The notes beneath the pieces are model-generated. The model did not search any database and was not told the DNA's origin. It saw nothing but the letters and a program-made list of their open reading frames with translations. A stretch of 64,000 nucleotides of DNA from Cervus elaphus (taxonomy: Eukaryota > Chordata > Mammalia > Artiodactyla > Cervidae), in the NCBI RefSeq assembly GCF_910594005.1, contig NC_057835.1, positions 45,036,001 to 45,100,000 of the forward strand. Direction: 5' to 3'. Below, one piece after another: positions 10,843 through 22,511 of this stretch. Made by a program: the position numbers and the translations under genes. Each line of letters begins with the position of its first letter. Within the stretch, counting starts at the first letter, position 1.

Positions 10843-12577
10843 TAAAGATCTTCATGACCCAGATAACCACAATGGTGTGATCAATCATCTAGGATCAGAC
10901 ATCCTGGAATGCAAAGTCAATTGGGCCTTAGGAAGCATCACTGCGAACAAAGCTAGTGGAGGTGATGGAATTCCAGTTGAGCTATTTCAAATCCTACAAG
11001 ATGATGCTGTGAAAGTGCTGCACTCAATGTCAGCAAATTTGGAAACTCAGCAGTGGCCACAGGACTGGAAAAGGTCAGTTTTCATTCTAATCCCAAAGAA
11101 AAGTGAAAGTGAAAGTCGCTCAGTCATGTCTGACTCTTTGCGACCTCATGGACTATTAGTCCATGTAATTCTCCAGGCCAGAATACTGGAGTGGGTAGCC
11201 TTTCCCTTCTCCAGAGGATCTTCCCAACACAGGGATCAAACCCAGGTCTCCCAATCCCAAAGAAAGGCAATGCCAAAGAATGCTCAAACTACTGCACAGT
11301 TGCACTCATATTACACGCTAGCAAAGTAATGCTCAAAATTCTCCAAGCCAGGCTTCAATAGTATGTGAACTGTGAACTTCTAGATGTTTAAGCTGGGTTT
11401 AGAAAAGGCAGAGGAACCAGAGATCAAATTACCAACATCTGCTGGATCATCGAACAAGCAAGAGTTCCAAAAATATATATACTTCTGCTTTATTGACTGT
11501 GCCAAAGCCTTTGACTGTGTGGATCACAACAAACTGTGGAAAATCCTGAAAGAGATGGGAATACCAGACCACCTGACCTGCCTCTTGAGAAACCTGTATA
11601 CACGTCAGGAAGCAACAGTTAGAACTGGACATGGAACAGATTGGCTCCAAATCAGGAAAGGAGTATGTCAAGGCTGTATATTGTCACCCTGCTTATTTAA
11701 CTTATATGCAGAGTACATCTTGTGAAATGCCAGGCTGAATGAAGTGCAAGTTGGAATCAAGATTGCCGGGAGAAATATCAATAACCTCATATACCCAGAT
11801 GACACCACTCTGATGGCAGAAAGTGAAGAAGAACTAAAGAGCCTCTTGATGAAAGTGAAAGAGGAGAGTGAAAAAGTTGGCTTAAAATTCAACATTCAGA
11901 AAACTAAGATCATGGCATCCGGTCCCATCACTTCATGGCCTATAGATGGGGAAACAGGGGAAACAGTGACAGAATTTATTTTGGGGGGCTCCAAAATCAC
12001 TGCAGATGGTGACTGCAGCCATGGAATTAAAAGATGCTTGTTCCTTGGAGGAAAAGTTATGACCAACCTAGACAGCATATTAAAAAGCAGAGACATTACT
12101 TTGCCAACAAAGACCCATATAGTCAAAGCTATGGTTTTTCCAGTAGTCACGTATGGATGTGAGAGTTGGACTATAAAGAAAGCTGAGTGCCAAAGAATTT
12201 ATGGTTTTGAACTGTGATGTTGGAGAAGACTCTGAGAGTCCCCTGGACCTCAAGGATATCCAACCAACCCACCTTAAAGGAAATCAGCCCTGAATATTCA
12301 TTGGAAGGTCTGATGCTGAAGCTGAAATTCCAATACTTTGGTCACCTGATGCGAAGAACTGGCTCATCTGAAAAGACCCTGATGCTGGGCAAGATTGAAG
12401 GCAGGAGGAGAAGGGGACGACAGAGGATGAGATGGTTGGATGGCATCACTGACTCAATAAACATGAGCTTCAGTGGGCTCCAGGAGTTTCTGATGGCCAG
12501 GGAGGCCCTGGCATGCTGCAATCCATGGCGTCGCAAAGAGTCCGGCATGACTGAGTGACTGAACTCAACTGAACTGA
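10843..12577 (+). mobile_element. BovB LINE, RT to 3' end, interrupted by a SINE
   Basis: 5'-truncated BovB starting upstream of the RT (aaagatcttcatgaccc) and running to the terminal gaactgaactgaa. RT motif A (CAKAFDCVD) is open in the frame at 11384-11725. The catalytic box reads YPDD at 11792-11803 in place of YADD. The last frames (11744-12217, 12214-12558) carry the C-terminal block split by a frameshift. It is an inactive fossil. A SINE occupies 11102-11252. Confidence 0.95.
11102..11252 (-). mobile_element. 5'-truncated Bov-tA nested in BovB
   Basis: Flanked by aatcccaaagaaa at 11089-11101 and 11253-11265, a perfect 13-bp TSD. The tRNA-like head is missing: similarity ends near the B box. 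Excising it restores the BovB reading context, so it is younger than the host copy. Confidence 0.95.
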
Positions 12578-13294
12578 AGTTTTAATCAATGGTGTGGGAT
12601 ACAGTTTCACTGAAATCCATCTTGCTTTATGCTTCTGACATGGATAGTGTCCTCGAGCCATCTAGTATACTCTAAATAACCATCCCAGGCATTGAGGTAA
12701 AGTTATCCATTTTAAACACTTGGACAGCATTAGACCATCCCTTGCTTTGATTTTCAACTGCCTTGACTGATGTGGTTAAGAGAGTAAAAGGACCACCCCT
12801 TGGTCTTTCTTGCCTTTAATGTAGTGCTTCATTCATTGAGCAGGACTGGTTAGTGATAAGGAGCAGTGGATACATTCTGCAGATTTAACTTCACAACAAA
12901 AACTTCCTTCAACAACTTAATGATTTCATCCCCTAGACTGCCTGCTCTCCCCTAAGCATCCAAAAATCACTATTTCTTCCTTCAGCTTCCTAAATATCTT
13001 TCAATAGTAAATCATGATGATGGACGATGAAGATCTTCTTGCCAGTGTCACTTCTATTACCAACTGCATCCATTTTCAGTGACTTGCTTATTGTAAAAGA
13101 CTCACATGTCCATGCATATGTGTGTGTGTGTTTCTATTTTATTCAGTCAGAATATCTTTTCCAATACCTCTTACCAGTGGAGGATGCCCATACCACAGAA
13201 GCAGACATTGTATATATCAGCTTCTCTACATCTGTCACTTAGAATTCGTAATGTCAAGATGCTACTGATTTGTTAAATAGATGCAAATTGTTTA
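12578..13294. other. No gene seen
   Basis: Unique-looking sequence with a 71-aa chance frame at 13027-13242 and a short TG run near 13120. Confidence 0.4.
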
Positions 13295-13545
13295 ACAAAT
13301 CTGTTCAGACAGAAAGTAGACTGGTGCTTCCTAACTTGGAGAAAGTAGGGAGGTATGAAGAGTGACTGTTAATGGGTCTGAAGGTTTTCTATGGGGGACA
13401 AAATTTCCTAAAATTAGACTGAGGTGATGGTTGCTCAACCCCGTGAATATACTAAAGATCATTGAATCATATACTTTAAATGGGCAGACTATTTGCTATA
13501 TGAATTATATCTCAATCAAGCAGTTTTTAATAAAAGTCAAAATGC
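13295..13545 (+). mobile_element. Old L1 3' UTR
   Basis: cagacagaaagtagactggtg, then ggtgatggttgctcaac, then gaattatatctcaatcaag. This is the typical 3' UTR of older mammalian L1 (L1M class), ending in an A-rich tail. Confidence 0.82.
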
Positions 13546-14759
13546 TAATAAACTGAAGTGTAGAACCAAGAAAAACATTGTATCTGTTTAAAAGACAGAA
13601 ATAAAAAAATCACATCAAAAAGAAAAGATTCTACTGAGATACTGGTATCTACACAGGAAAAAGACCTACTAGTTCTGAGATGCTTTAGTTTCATTGTGCC
13701 TCAGCCCTTTTACATTCAAAGCTTTTATGTCTATTCAGGAAGAATTTAAACAAATAGTTTATGACTTTAGAAGAAAGTATTCACCCTGTTTTGGAGCCAA
13801 ACTCAGCAAAATCATATCCTCTTCCAGGAGAGAAAGTGGAATTCCTCACTGTCCAGTTGCCTCTGAATAGCATCTCTGCCTCCAGTCTTTCAGCATCCTA
13901 GAAAGTCCATTTCCCAACAGAATTAATTTGGTTAAGGGCCTGTCAGATGAAAGATTCATACGAGCCTTCCCAGAAGCTATTTTTAAAACTATTTCAGGGG
14001 CAAGACCCAGTAGTATTGTTGGACTTTAACCATGTGAACATCTCTTAGAAATCTAGATTTGGTTAAAGGTGCCCAATAAAAGTATTATTCTTTCCTACTG
14101 ATAGGATTTTACTCACTGAAAGGCAGAGGAAACAAAAAGTGGGGATTTATTTCTTTGAATTTAATTCTAAATTCTAAGAAGTGAAGGATTAGGTGGATGT
14201 GACAAAGACCTTGGTGAAAAATAGGTCATATTAGTTTCTGAATAGTTAACAATAAAGATAAGCACATTCAGATGTGTCTTATACATTAGTTCTGGGCATC
14301 TAATCTAAAACGTAAGAGGAATGAGACCTATAAACTATGGCAGGCAAGTCAAAAAAAGCACCCTACTCCAAAAGAATGGTAAACCGTAAAGTGAAATTAC
14401 AAAGGAAATGTGAAACTGATAGATAAATACACCAACACAACTACCCAGAGAGTTGTTTTATGATCTTTTATTTTAATACTATATAGAATGGTCATATAAA
14501 CAGTATAAAAGCAACATAAAAGTATACTACAAACCTTAAAGAATAGATCAAGAAGGCCAAACCTTAGGTTTAAGACAAACTATAAAGAAAAAATGTATTT
14601 TAGCTGTTTGGCCACAAGAAAATATACAAGTAAGTGATAAAACACTGGATAGTTGCAAATGGAAGAGGAAAGAGATATCGGAGGTATATCTCTTACTCAA
14701 CCAATACCCAACTAAAACCTCATGTGTAATCATGACAGTAAAAAAAAGAAAGAAAGAAA
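13546..14759. other. No gene seen
   Basis: AT-rich sequence. Frames at 14548-14796 and 14720-14932 (minus) are hydrophobic chance frames across A-rich DNA. Confidence 0.4.
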
Positions 14760-14885
14760 CCTGCAAGGTCATTATTATCAGTCCCATTTTTTTCACAAAG
14801 AAAACTGAAGATTATAGAAGTAAGGCGATTTGCAGAGGTTTTATGACCAGTAAAGGAATTATTGGCATCAGATTTTCCTGACTTC
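14760..14885 (-). mobile_element. MIR SINE relic
   Basis: Pattern attattatcagtcccatttttt..aaaactgaag..gattt..cagg..tgac, matching the reversed MIR core (cccattttacagatgaggaaactgag). Highly diverged. Confidence 0.55.
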
Positions 14886-15337
14886 AAAAATAACAATAAA
14901 AAGTAAATTATTGACGCCTCTATTATGTTCAATTTTCACTACCCAGGAAAATGGTCTTCAAACTGAAATGAAAAAATTATAGCTAAAATGAAATTAAAAT
15001 TTTAAATATACAAGTTAATGAAAGCCTACTTTCTTTGGAATAATCAATTGCTCAAATGGCATTACATCCTAGGTTACTGAAAGAATGTTGTGTTCTATAG
15101 ATACATCTATTATAAAACTTAAAAAGTTTTATTCCATTTGGAGTAGTTTGTAATTCACAGGGGATTGTGGGTTCATTGTATAGTCTGTAACAAAACCAGT
15201 GCTGTTATATCCATATGGTTCTCAATTAATATGTGTCTCATCATGGAACTATTGTTTTGAAGTCAAGAAGAACTCAAGACAAATTTGAAGTTTTAAAGCT
15301 ATGAATGTGTACTAATATTCAAAACTAGGAGAGAAAC
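14886..15337. other. No gene seen; AT-rich
   Basis: AT-rich sequence with no gene or repeat recognised between two MIR relics. Confidence 0.4.
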
Positions 15338-15540
15338 TAAGATGGTGACTACTACTTGAGCACTTACTGTATGTCAGAGTAGTGCTTGGCACTTGACCCA
15401 TATTGAGTCATTTAAGCCTTGCTTAATTGGTAGAAGATTTTACATACTGGGAAACCAAAGTTAAAAAGATAAAAAAATTGCCAGACTGTAAATAGCTAGG
15501 ATCCACCAGATGGCTTGTATTTCAAACCCATGGCTGTAGT
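15338..15540 (-). mobile_element. MIR SINE relic
   Basis: Reads tgagcacttactgtatgtcag..cttggcac, then gggaaaccaaag, then gccagactgtaaatagctagg, then ttcaaacccatgg. This is the full order of a reversed MIR. Confidence 0.72.
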
Positions 15541-15684
15541 TGAAAGTATATGCTGGAGTGTATATTGGTCAAATGATGTTGGAACATGTTCCTTAATTGC
15601 TCTAAGCTTCACTTTCTCCTTTGCAGAATAGGAATAATGACAAAACTCTGAGAAATGTGGCAATTATCTATATCAGGAATATCC

Positions 15685-15747
15685 AAATTTTATATATTAT
15701 ATAAATATATATATATTTGTATATAAATATATTTGTGTATTTATAAA
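15685..15747. repeat. AT-rich simple repeat
   Basis: Imperfect (TA)n/TAAATA tract immediately 5' of a Bov-A monomer. Confidence 0.85.
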
Positions 15748-15845
15748 TGGTCCAGTATTCTTGCCTGGGAAATCCCATGGACAGAGGAGCCTGGTGGGCT
15801 GCAGTCCCATGGGGTCACAAAAGAGTCAGACATGACTTCACATTT
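15748..15845 (+). mobile_element. Bov-A monomer / 5'-truncated SINE
   Basis: Contains only the BovB-derived half, from ccagtattcttgcctggg to gagtcagacatgac. It is one of four such half-elements in the window, all on the plus strand. Confidence 0.9.
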
Positions 15846-15857
15846 AAACACCACCAA

Positions 15858-16105
15858 AAACCATAGGTTTGTTTTCTACATCTGTAATTCTACTTCTATT
15901 TGTAAATAAGCCCAGTTATATTTTCTAACAAAGACCTATTCTATAGTACATGGAGCTCTACTCAATACTCTGTGATGACCTACATGGGAAAAGAATCCAA
16001 GAGTGGTTATATGCATAACTAGCGCACTTGGCTGCGCATCTGAAACTTACACAACACTGTAAATCAACTATACTACTATACATTTTTTTAAAAAGTCAGA
16101 AGATG
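15858..16105 (+). mobile_element. Artiodactyl L1 3' end with inverted 5' scrap
   Basis: 15858-15920 is minus-strand L1 3' UTR (ggtttgttttctacatctg..tgtaaataag; compare the same block on the minus L1 near 63860). From about 15921 the sequence is plus-strand L1 3' terminus (acaaagacctattctatag, then catctgaaacttacacaac, then gtaaatcaactatac). The order fits a small 5'-inverted insertion. Confidence 0.72.
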
Positions 16106-16190
16106 AACATTAAATAATTGGTAATGATTTGGAAAGACACAAACAGGAAAAAATAAATTTATCGTAACTAGTTAGTACTTATTAGGCCAA

Positions 16191-16209
16191 AAAAAAAAAA
16201 AAAAAAAAG
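16191..16209. repeat. Poly-A tract
   Basis: A near-uninterrupted A run. No retroelement is recognised immediately upstream. Confidence 0.9.
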
Positions 16210-17189
16210 AATACCCAAATTTGCATGACACTTAGCAAGTGCTCCATAATATAAATAGTATCAACAGTCTACAATAATGAAAACAATGGCCTTATTAGGA
16301 AGTGTGAAATCATGTACTGCCGAGCCATTAATATTAATAGTGGTGCTTTTCCATTTGGCTATTTGGTTTTTGGCTATTTGTTTTTTCTGTATCCAGGAAA
16401 CCCCAGAGGCAAGGGGGCTTCTACCTCCATCCACTTTCTAACCCTTCATCCTATAAGAGTCCTGGGAAGGTCGGATCAGTGTTAAAGTACCATGTGCCAA
16501 AGTTCTTCCCATTTAGCAGATATGTTTGCTTCTGATGATGTTAGAAATTGTAGACCATTGCAACTGAGTTTAGCAAGAAGTAATCTACATGGGGCATGGA
16601 GTCATGGTATCATACCCAAGCAGAACTTAAAACAGGAATTTGGTGTTAGGTGGGGCAAGAAGCTTTCTTTTACTCAGCAGAAAAACTGTCAACCCACATG
16701 CACAACTTTCCACAGAGGCCAAAGCATTGCCAAACAAGCTCCACTAAGTATAGGCTATCTCACAAGCACAATCACAGGCCAAGAAATAAAGCACATTCTC
16801 ACAGACCTCAAATAAGGGAGATCAATTCCTAAGTAGGAAAGCAATCTAATGAATTCTTCCTCTTATTTCCTTTTTTTTCTTTTCTTAAATAGTGGACTAA
16901 GGGACTCATAACCAGGGTAAGTCTTTCCAAAAAGAGAAAACATCTTTTTGCTACTCTTGGGCAGTGTAAAATAACCAAATACACCTGTAAAATGAAGTGT
17001 CCCTGGAGAGTATGTCTCTGAGCATTTTTGAGGGCACAGGCTTGGAGAATGTCAGCACCGCAATGATCAAAGAGAGCCTTAGGGTATGTAAGTTTCTGAG
17101 AGTCACTTGGCAGCAAAATTTAATTCATTTAAAAATGAAATACAGATTATATATAGTAAGATATAAGTATCTTATTTCATTGAATTTTG
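16210..17189. other. No gene seen
   Basis: A 107-aa plus frame (16492-16815) and a 95-aa minus frame (16829-17116) have no recognisable domain. They end in ordinary AT-rich sequence. Probably chance. Confidence 0.35.
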
Positions 17190-17670
17190 CCCATATATCT
17201 ATACTTGTATAAACACACCCAGATCAAGACATAGACTGTTACTGTGGCTCCAGATAGCTTCCTTCTGTTCCTCCCAGTCTATACCAACACCTCCAAGGAG
17301 GCAACCACTATTCTGATTTTTTCATCATAGGTTAGTTCTGCATGGTTTATAATCCATATACATCGGACCGTATGATACATAGTAATTTCTGTCTGGCTTT
17401 TTTTTTTGACTCAGCACAATATTTTGACATTTTGACTTATATTTCTGTTATGGAATGTATCAGGAGCTAATTATTATTATTTTGTTGTATGTTATTTGAT
17501 TGCATGAATATACCATGATTTTTAAGAATCCATTCTCCAGTTTCTAGTTGGTGGCTATTTAGGAATAAAGCTGCTTTGAATATTCTTGTAAAGTCATTTT
17601 ATTGTCATGTGTATTCACATCTCTTGAGATGTGCCTCAGAGTGGAATTGTTGGGACATAGGGTAGATGAG
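17190..17670 (-). mobile_element. Old L1 3' end, minus strand
   Basis: Reversed L1M-type 3' UTR/ORF2 end: acacccagatcaagacatag, then gtctggctttt..gactcagcacaatattttgac, then gaataaagctgctttgaatattc, then gagtggaattgttgggacatagg. It is cut by the SINE at 17671. Confidence 0.85.
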
Positions 17671-17870
17671 ATGTTACTAGTGGTAAAAAATTCACCTGCC
17701 AATGTGGGAGATGTAAGAGATGCAGTTTCAATCCTTGGGTTGGGAATATCCCCTGGAGGAGGAATGGCAACATACTCCAGAATTCTTTCCTGAAAAATCC
17801 CATGGACAGAGGAGCCTGGTGGGCTGCAGCTCATGGGGTTGCAAAGAGTCAGACACAACTGAGCATGCAC
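17671..17870 (+). mobile_element. Bov-tA SINE
   Basis: Lacks the first ~15 bp of the tRNA-like head. The rest runs to gactga-like gcatgcac. It sits exactly between the L1 piece and an L2 piece. Confidence 0.92.
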
Positions 17871-18730
17871 ATTAAAAATGTAATAGGGTAGGTGAATGTG
17901 TAATATTATGGGAAACTTTAAGCAGGGGAGTGATATAATCTGATGTTTATAAATGGTCACACTGGTTGTTGAATTGAGAACAGAATTTAAGGGAGGGAAG
18001 GGTAGAAACAGGGAAACTGATAGGAGATGACTGTAGGAATTCAGTAGATGATGATGGTGATGGTTGTGAGCAGTGGTCAGATTCTGGACATACTTTTGAA
18101 GGGAAAGAAAATAGGACTTCTGAACTAATTGAATGTGGGTTATGGGAAAAAAAGAGAACTTAATGATGACTCTAAGGATTTTGCTTAAGCAGTTGGAAGA
18201 ATATTTCAGAGATCAAAAGATGAGGAAAAAATTGGGTTTTGGGTGGGAGGTGGGGGCTGACAGGTGAAGGAATGGACAAGTTCTATTTCAGATGTGGGTC
18301 AGACATCACAGCTGTGCTATTGAGTAGGTAATTGCGGATATAAACTTGGATCTCAGAGAAGAGGTCTGAGTCAGAAATAGAAATTTGTAACTGTTGGTTA
18401 AAAAAAAAATTATAAAGTCAAAAGAGTGAATGAAATCTCTCTCATTCAGGGGAAGGAGCATAGGCAGAGAATGGACCATGACCAAGGATTGATCACTGGA
18501 CACTCAAAATCAAGGGTCTGAACAGAAAATGAGGAAATTGTGAAGGTAATTGTGAAGGAGTGACCAATGAGGTAGCAGGAAAACCAGGGCCAATGGAAGT
18601 GTTAAGAAAAAAATGATGAAGTATGCCAAGTGTTGCTGATAATTAAATTAAGGAGAACACTGGGGGTTGACCACTGGGTTGTCACTTGTGACATTTGTGG
18701 TCATTTGTGACCTTCATTAAAACGATAGGA
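17871..18730 (-). mobile_element. L2 LINE, long minus-strand relic
   Basis: Reversed L2: ttaagcaggggagtgatata, then gatgatggtgatgg..gtggtcagattctgg, then gatgactctaaggatttt, then agatgtgggtcagacatc, then ggtagcaggaaaaccagg, then gttgctgataattaaattaag. More than 800 bp survive without interruption. Confidence 0.8.
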
Positions 18731-19149
18731 ATGTAGGAATACTGATTCTCTTTAGGAAAAGCCACTGCTGTAGAGATGTTTAACAAGTTTTGTACTATTT
18801 TGAACTTTGACACATGAGTAACTTTGAGTTTTATCAACTTTCAAGATGCCAAATTTGCAATGCACCTTCCAGTAAGGACTTCCTGGCTGCAGCTCTTCAA
18901 AGTTGACCAGACAGTCTAGAGAAATAACTGTGACTGAGGCCAAAAAAAAAAAAAAAATGGGAAGGAAACAGCTATCAGTTTATGTTTATTTGACTTTTAT
19001 TTTATAAGAGAAGGGAGAATTTCATTTCTAGAATATAGTTTCTTACTGGAAAATTTATTATGGAAGCAAAAATTTCAGAGACCATCAGTCAACTAGTAGT
19101 GATATTTTAAAATCAAACTTTTAGTCAATTTTTACATAATAGTGTCAAG
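18731..19149. other. No gene seen
   Basis: May contain further decayed L2. An A run lies near 18941-18956. Confidence 0.35.
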
Positions 19150-19290
19150 GACTATGATGTTATGTGTATTTTACAAATGATAAATAGAGGCATAAAGATG
19201 ATAAGTTATTTTCCCCAAGTCACATAGGTAGAAGAAGGAGCCAGCTGGCTCCAGAACTCAAACTCTAAAGCATTGTACTCAGATTTAACA
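19150..19290 (-). mobile_element. MIR SINE relic
   Basis: ttttacaaatgataaatagagg, then gtcacataggtag, then ggagccagctgg, then agaactcaaactc: the reversed MIR core and B-box side. Confidence 0.65.
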
Positions 19291-19498
19291 GAAGGTCAAA
19301 TTTGAATATTTGACTAGGCAGAAAGATACAAAAGATATGAAATTCCCAAGTGAGATCCCTGGCAGACCAAGATGCATATTTTCAAAAGAAATGTCTGAGA
19401 ACTGGCTTCATCATTCTAAAATGATTTCCACAATGAATCTATAAAAGAGTCAAAAGAATTGCAAAACAGAGAGGAGTTTTCTAAAGTGGATTTCTTTT

Positions 19499-20237
19499 AT
19501 TTTTAATTTTTATTTTAAACTTTGAAATAAAAATTGTATATATTTAAGATGTATAACAATATACATGTAAACAGTGAAATAATAACTAGAGTTAGGCTAA
19601 TTGAAATATTATCTTTTCACTAAGTTTCCATTTATTTTGTGATGTGAACACCAGAAATCTACCCTTCTAGCAAATTTCCAATATCCAATAGAGTATTATT
19701 AACTATAGTCATCATGCTGTACATTAGATCTATAGGCTTATTCATCTTGCATAACTGCAACTTTCTACCCTTTGACCAAAGTCTCCTCATTTCCCCAACC
19801 TCCCCAATCATGGTAACCACCATTTTATTCTCTGCTTTTATGTATTTAACTTTTTTTTAGATTCCACATATAAGTGAAATCATGCATATATCTTTCTGTT
19901 TATGTCTGGCTTATTTCACTTAGCATAATTGCTTCCAGCTTCATCCACATTGTTGCAAACAACAGAATCTCTTTCTTTAAAACTGGAATATATATATATA
20001 TACTGGATATATATATATACACACACATATACATATATATATATATACACTGGAATATATATATATATATATATATTCTTTATCCATTCATATATTAGTG
20101 GACACTTAGGTTATTTCCATTTCTTGGCTACTGTGAACAATGCTGTTTTGAATACAAGAAGACAGATAATCTCTTGGAGGTAATGATTTCATTTCTTTGG
20201 GGTATATACCCATAAGAGGGATTGATGGATCAAGTGG
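19499..20237 (-). mobile_element. L1 3' UTR/ORF2 end (3' part of an inverted L1)
   Basis: Reversed L1: T-rich tail, then tacattagatctataggctta, ggtaaccaccatt, tccacatataagtgaaatcat and ggtatatacccataag. It is continuous with 20419-20545 once the SINE is removed. A left TSD candidate is at 19484-19498. Confidence 0.92.
19987..20085. repeat. AT/ATAC microsatellite inside L1
   Basis: (TA)n tracts broken by two actgga units and an acacaca run. This is local expansion inside the L1 UTR. It creates the tyrosine/isoleucine-rich spurious frames at 19874-20183. Confidence 0.9.
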
Positions 20238-20418
20238 TGCTACATGCTAAGTTGCTTCAGTCATGTCTATTTGCAACCCTGTGGACTGTAGCCCATCAGG
20301 TTCTTCTGTCCATGGGATTCTCCAGGCAGGAATACTGGAGTGGATTGTCATTTCCTTCTCCAGGGCATCCTCCTGACCCAGGGATCAAACCTGGGTCTCC
20401 TGCATTACACGCAGATTC
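20238..20418 (-). mobile_element. 5'-truncated Bov-tA SINE nested in L1
   Basis: From catgctaagttgcttcag to cgcagattc, then a T run belonging to L1. The tRNA-like head is lost. L1 sequence resumes in register at gaggaatttccatactg. Confidence 0.92.
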
Positions 20419-20545
20419 TTTTTTTTTTTTTTTTTGAGGAATTTCCATACTGTTTTCCACAGTAACTCTACCAGTTTTCATTCCTACCAACAATGTATAT
20501 GTCACCTTTTTTCACATCCTTACCCATACTTTTTATTTTTTTGAC
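20419..20545 (-). mobile_element. L1 ORF2 end, continuation after SINE
   Basis: Reversed L1: ttgaggaatttccatactg, then ccaacaatgtatatg, then ttttttgacaatagcc. It meets plus-strand L1 at 20546. Confidence 0.9.
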
Positions 20546-20997
20546 AATAGCCAATAAACATAAGACCTGAAACTATAAGTCCTAGAGAAAACATAGAGCA
20601 TTGACAGCATAAATGGCAATTCATTTTTTTTTATATAATACCAAAAACTTTGGCAAAAAAAAAGTATAAACAAGTGGGAATACATCAAATTAAAACTTTC
20701 TGAATGGCAAAAACAGTAATCAACAAAATGAAATGCAATCCATAGATTGGAAGGTAATATTTGCAAGTCATACATATCTTATAAGCTGTTAATATCCAAC
20801 ATATATAAGGATCTGATACAATTCAGTAGCAAGAAAACAAACAACCAAATTTTTAAAGATGAGCAAAGGACCTGAATAAATATTTTCCAAAGAAGATATG
20901 CACATGGCCAACAGGTATATGAAAAGGTGCTCAACATCACTAATTATAAGGGAAATGCAAATCAAAACCACACTGAGATATCACTTCACACCTATTT
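20546..20997 (+). mobile_element. L1 ORF2 segment, inverted 5' part
   Basis: Plus-strand L1 ORF2: gacctgaaactataag, then gcaaaggacctgaataaa, then ggaaatgcaaatcaaaacc, then gagatatcacttcacacct. In consensus order this lies directly upstream of the block at which the minus part ends (20545), with only a few bases between. A right TSD candidate is at 20998-21012. Confidence 0.92.
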
Positions 20998-21012
20998 AAG
21001 TGAGTTTCTCTA

Positions 21013-22344
21013 GAGAAAATCTAATGTTTAACTATTAATCCTAAAGGTGTGTGGTAGAGAGTACTGCTTCTTAACTCCAAACCTAGTGAACTGTAGCTTC
21101 AATGGAGCCACTTGAAAGATGGGTGTGTATTCCTTATAAGGAGGGACCTGGTGCCTGATGTACACAGATCACCCAGGGTAGAGGTTTTGTCTTGGAAGTG
21201 ATCTCTCACATCTCTGAAAGCCAGTCAAAGGTGAGGAACCCAGTGGGATCATTAGGCTCACGTTATTTAAAAAGTGCTATTTCTTAAGAGACTGCCCAGA
21301 CAAAGTAAGAGGAGACTGGAACTTAGATGTTCTGGAGACTATTCCAGGAGCAGAGCCAGAAGGGTTCTGAGGCTGCCCAGAAATTCAGACAACCCCTCAG
21401 AAGTGGGAGAGAGCTCGTGACCCATGTGAAAACCTATCCAATGATAAACAGGAGTGAGGGGGAAGCCAGCGAATACATTCTCTTCCCTCTGCCCTCAACT
21501 CTCATTTCTGAGTATCAGCAATTCAAGGAAGTCCATCAGGAAAGTGACCTGGGTGCAAACATCAGTTAGGGTTTCATGCAAAGCTTGGAACAGGTTGGTA
21601 AAGGAACCCACCACTTTCACTTGCTTTCCTTCTCTCCCACCCCATTGCTTCCCCTTTTCCTCTCACTCTTGTTCTCCTGGCACTGAATCCACCAGTAAAA
21701 CCTTAGATAGAAAGCTTTGCCTCAGCTGGTTTTCTATTAAAGACAGGAGGTGCCAGCATCACCTTCCTTGCGACCAGGAATGTCCAACAGGCACAGACCA
21801 TTCAGAAACTCACTTACTGGCAGTTCTAAAGCTATACCCTTGAGGTTGCTTTCTCAGTAATCAAGCCAACATTTTAGTGTCCATTTTTCCATATTCTGTG
21901 TTTCTTGTTCAAGGGGTCTCAAAATCAGTAGGAAAAGGCATATAATTGATCTTCTCAAACCCCAGAGCCTAGACTGTTGCTCTGCCTGCCTTCAAACACC
22001 ACATATAGCTCTCACTTTGTGTATAGTCTACTTTATATTGTGGGCTATCTAAAGTCAGTGGCCCTAATTTAGATTTACATGAATTCCTCACAATGTCTAA
22101 TACAATATATTAATATAGTAGCTGTGCAACTACTAAACTAAACTAAGTCAACATCTCCCATTTTGCATAAAATCAAATAATTCATTTCAATGAAATAACC
22201 TTTAATATTTGACACCCACTTAAGAAGGCATGAAAGAATTAAGACCCCCAAAAAAGGTGAAGACAATGGACAATAAACATCCTAAATCTTTTTTAAAATC
22301 TCCAGAGCTGGAATCTTTAACTAGAAAATTGGAAAAGAATGTGC
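21013..22344. other. No gene seen; GC-richer block unclassified
   Basis: 21050-21840 is GC-richer than its surroundings and holds overlapping frames at 21327-21569 and 21454-21843 (129 aa) with no domain recognised. It could be an old LTR or unique DNA. 21850-22340 is AT-rich. Confidence 0.35.
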
Positions 22345-22511
22345 ATGTGTGTGCTCAGTTGTGTCCTACTCTTTGCAACTCTATGAACTGTAGCCCACAA
22401 GGCTCCTCTGTCCATGGAATTTTCCAGGCAAGAATACTGGAGTGGGGTGCCATTTCCTACTGCAGGGTGTCTTCCCAACCTAGGGATCAGATACTCAACC
22501 TGAGTTATCAG
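22345..22511 (-). mobile_element. Bov-tA SINE, 5'-truncated
   Basis: tgtgctcagttgtgtcctac through cttcccaacctagggatcag. The tRNA-like head is replaced by the junction with L1. Confidence 0.9.

Noticed and set aside
13027..13242. 71-aa frame with hydrophobic start as a small secreted protein
   Set aside because: No homology recalled, spans a TG run, and nothing around it looks like a gene.
19874..20183. Tyr/Ile-rich frames
   Set aside because: Translation of an AT/ATAC microsatellite inside an L1 UTR.
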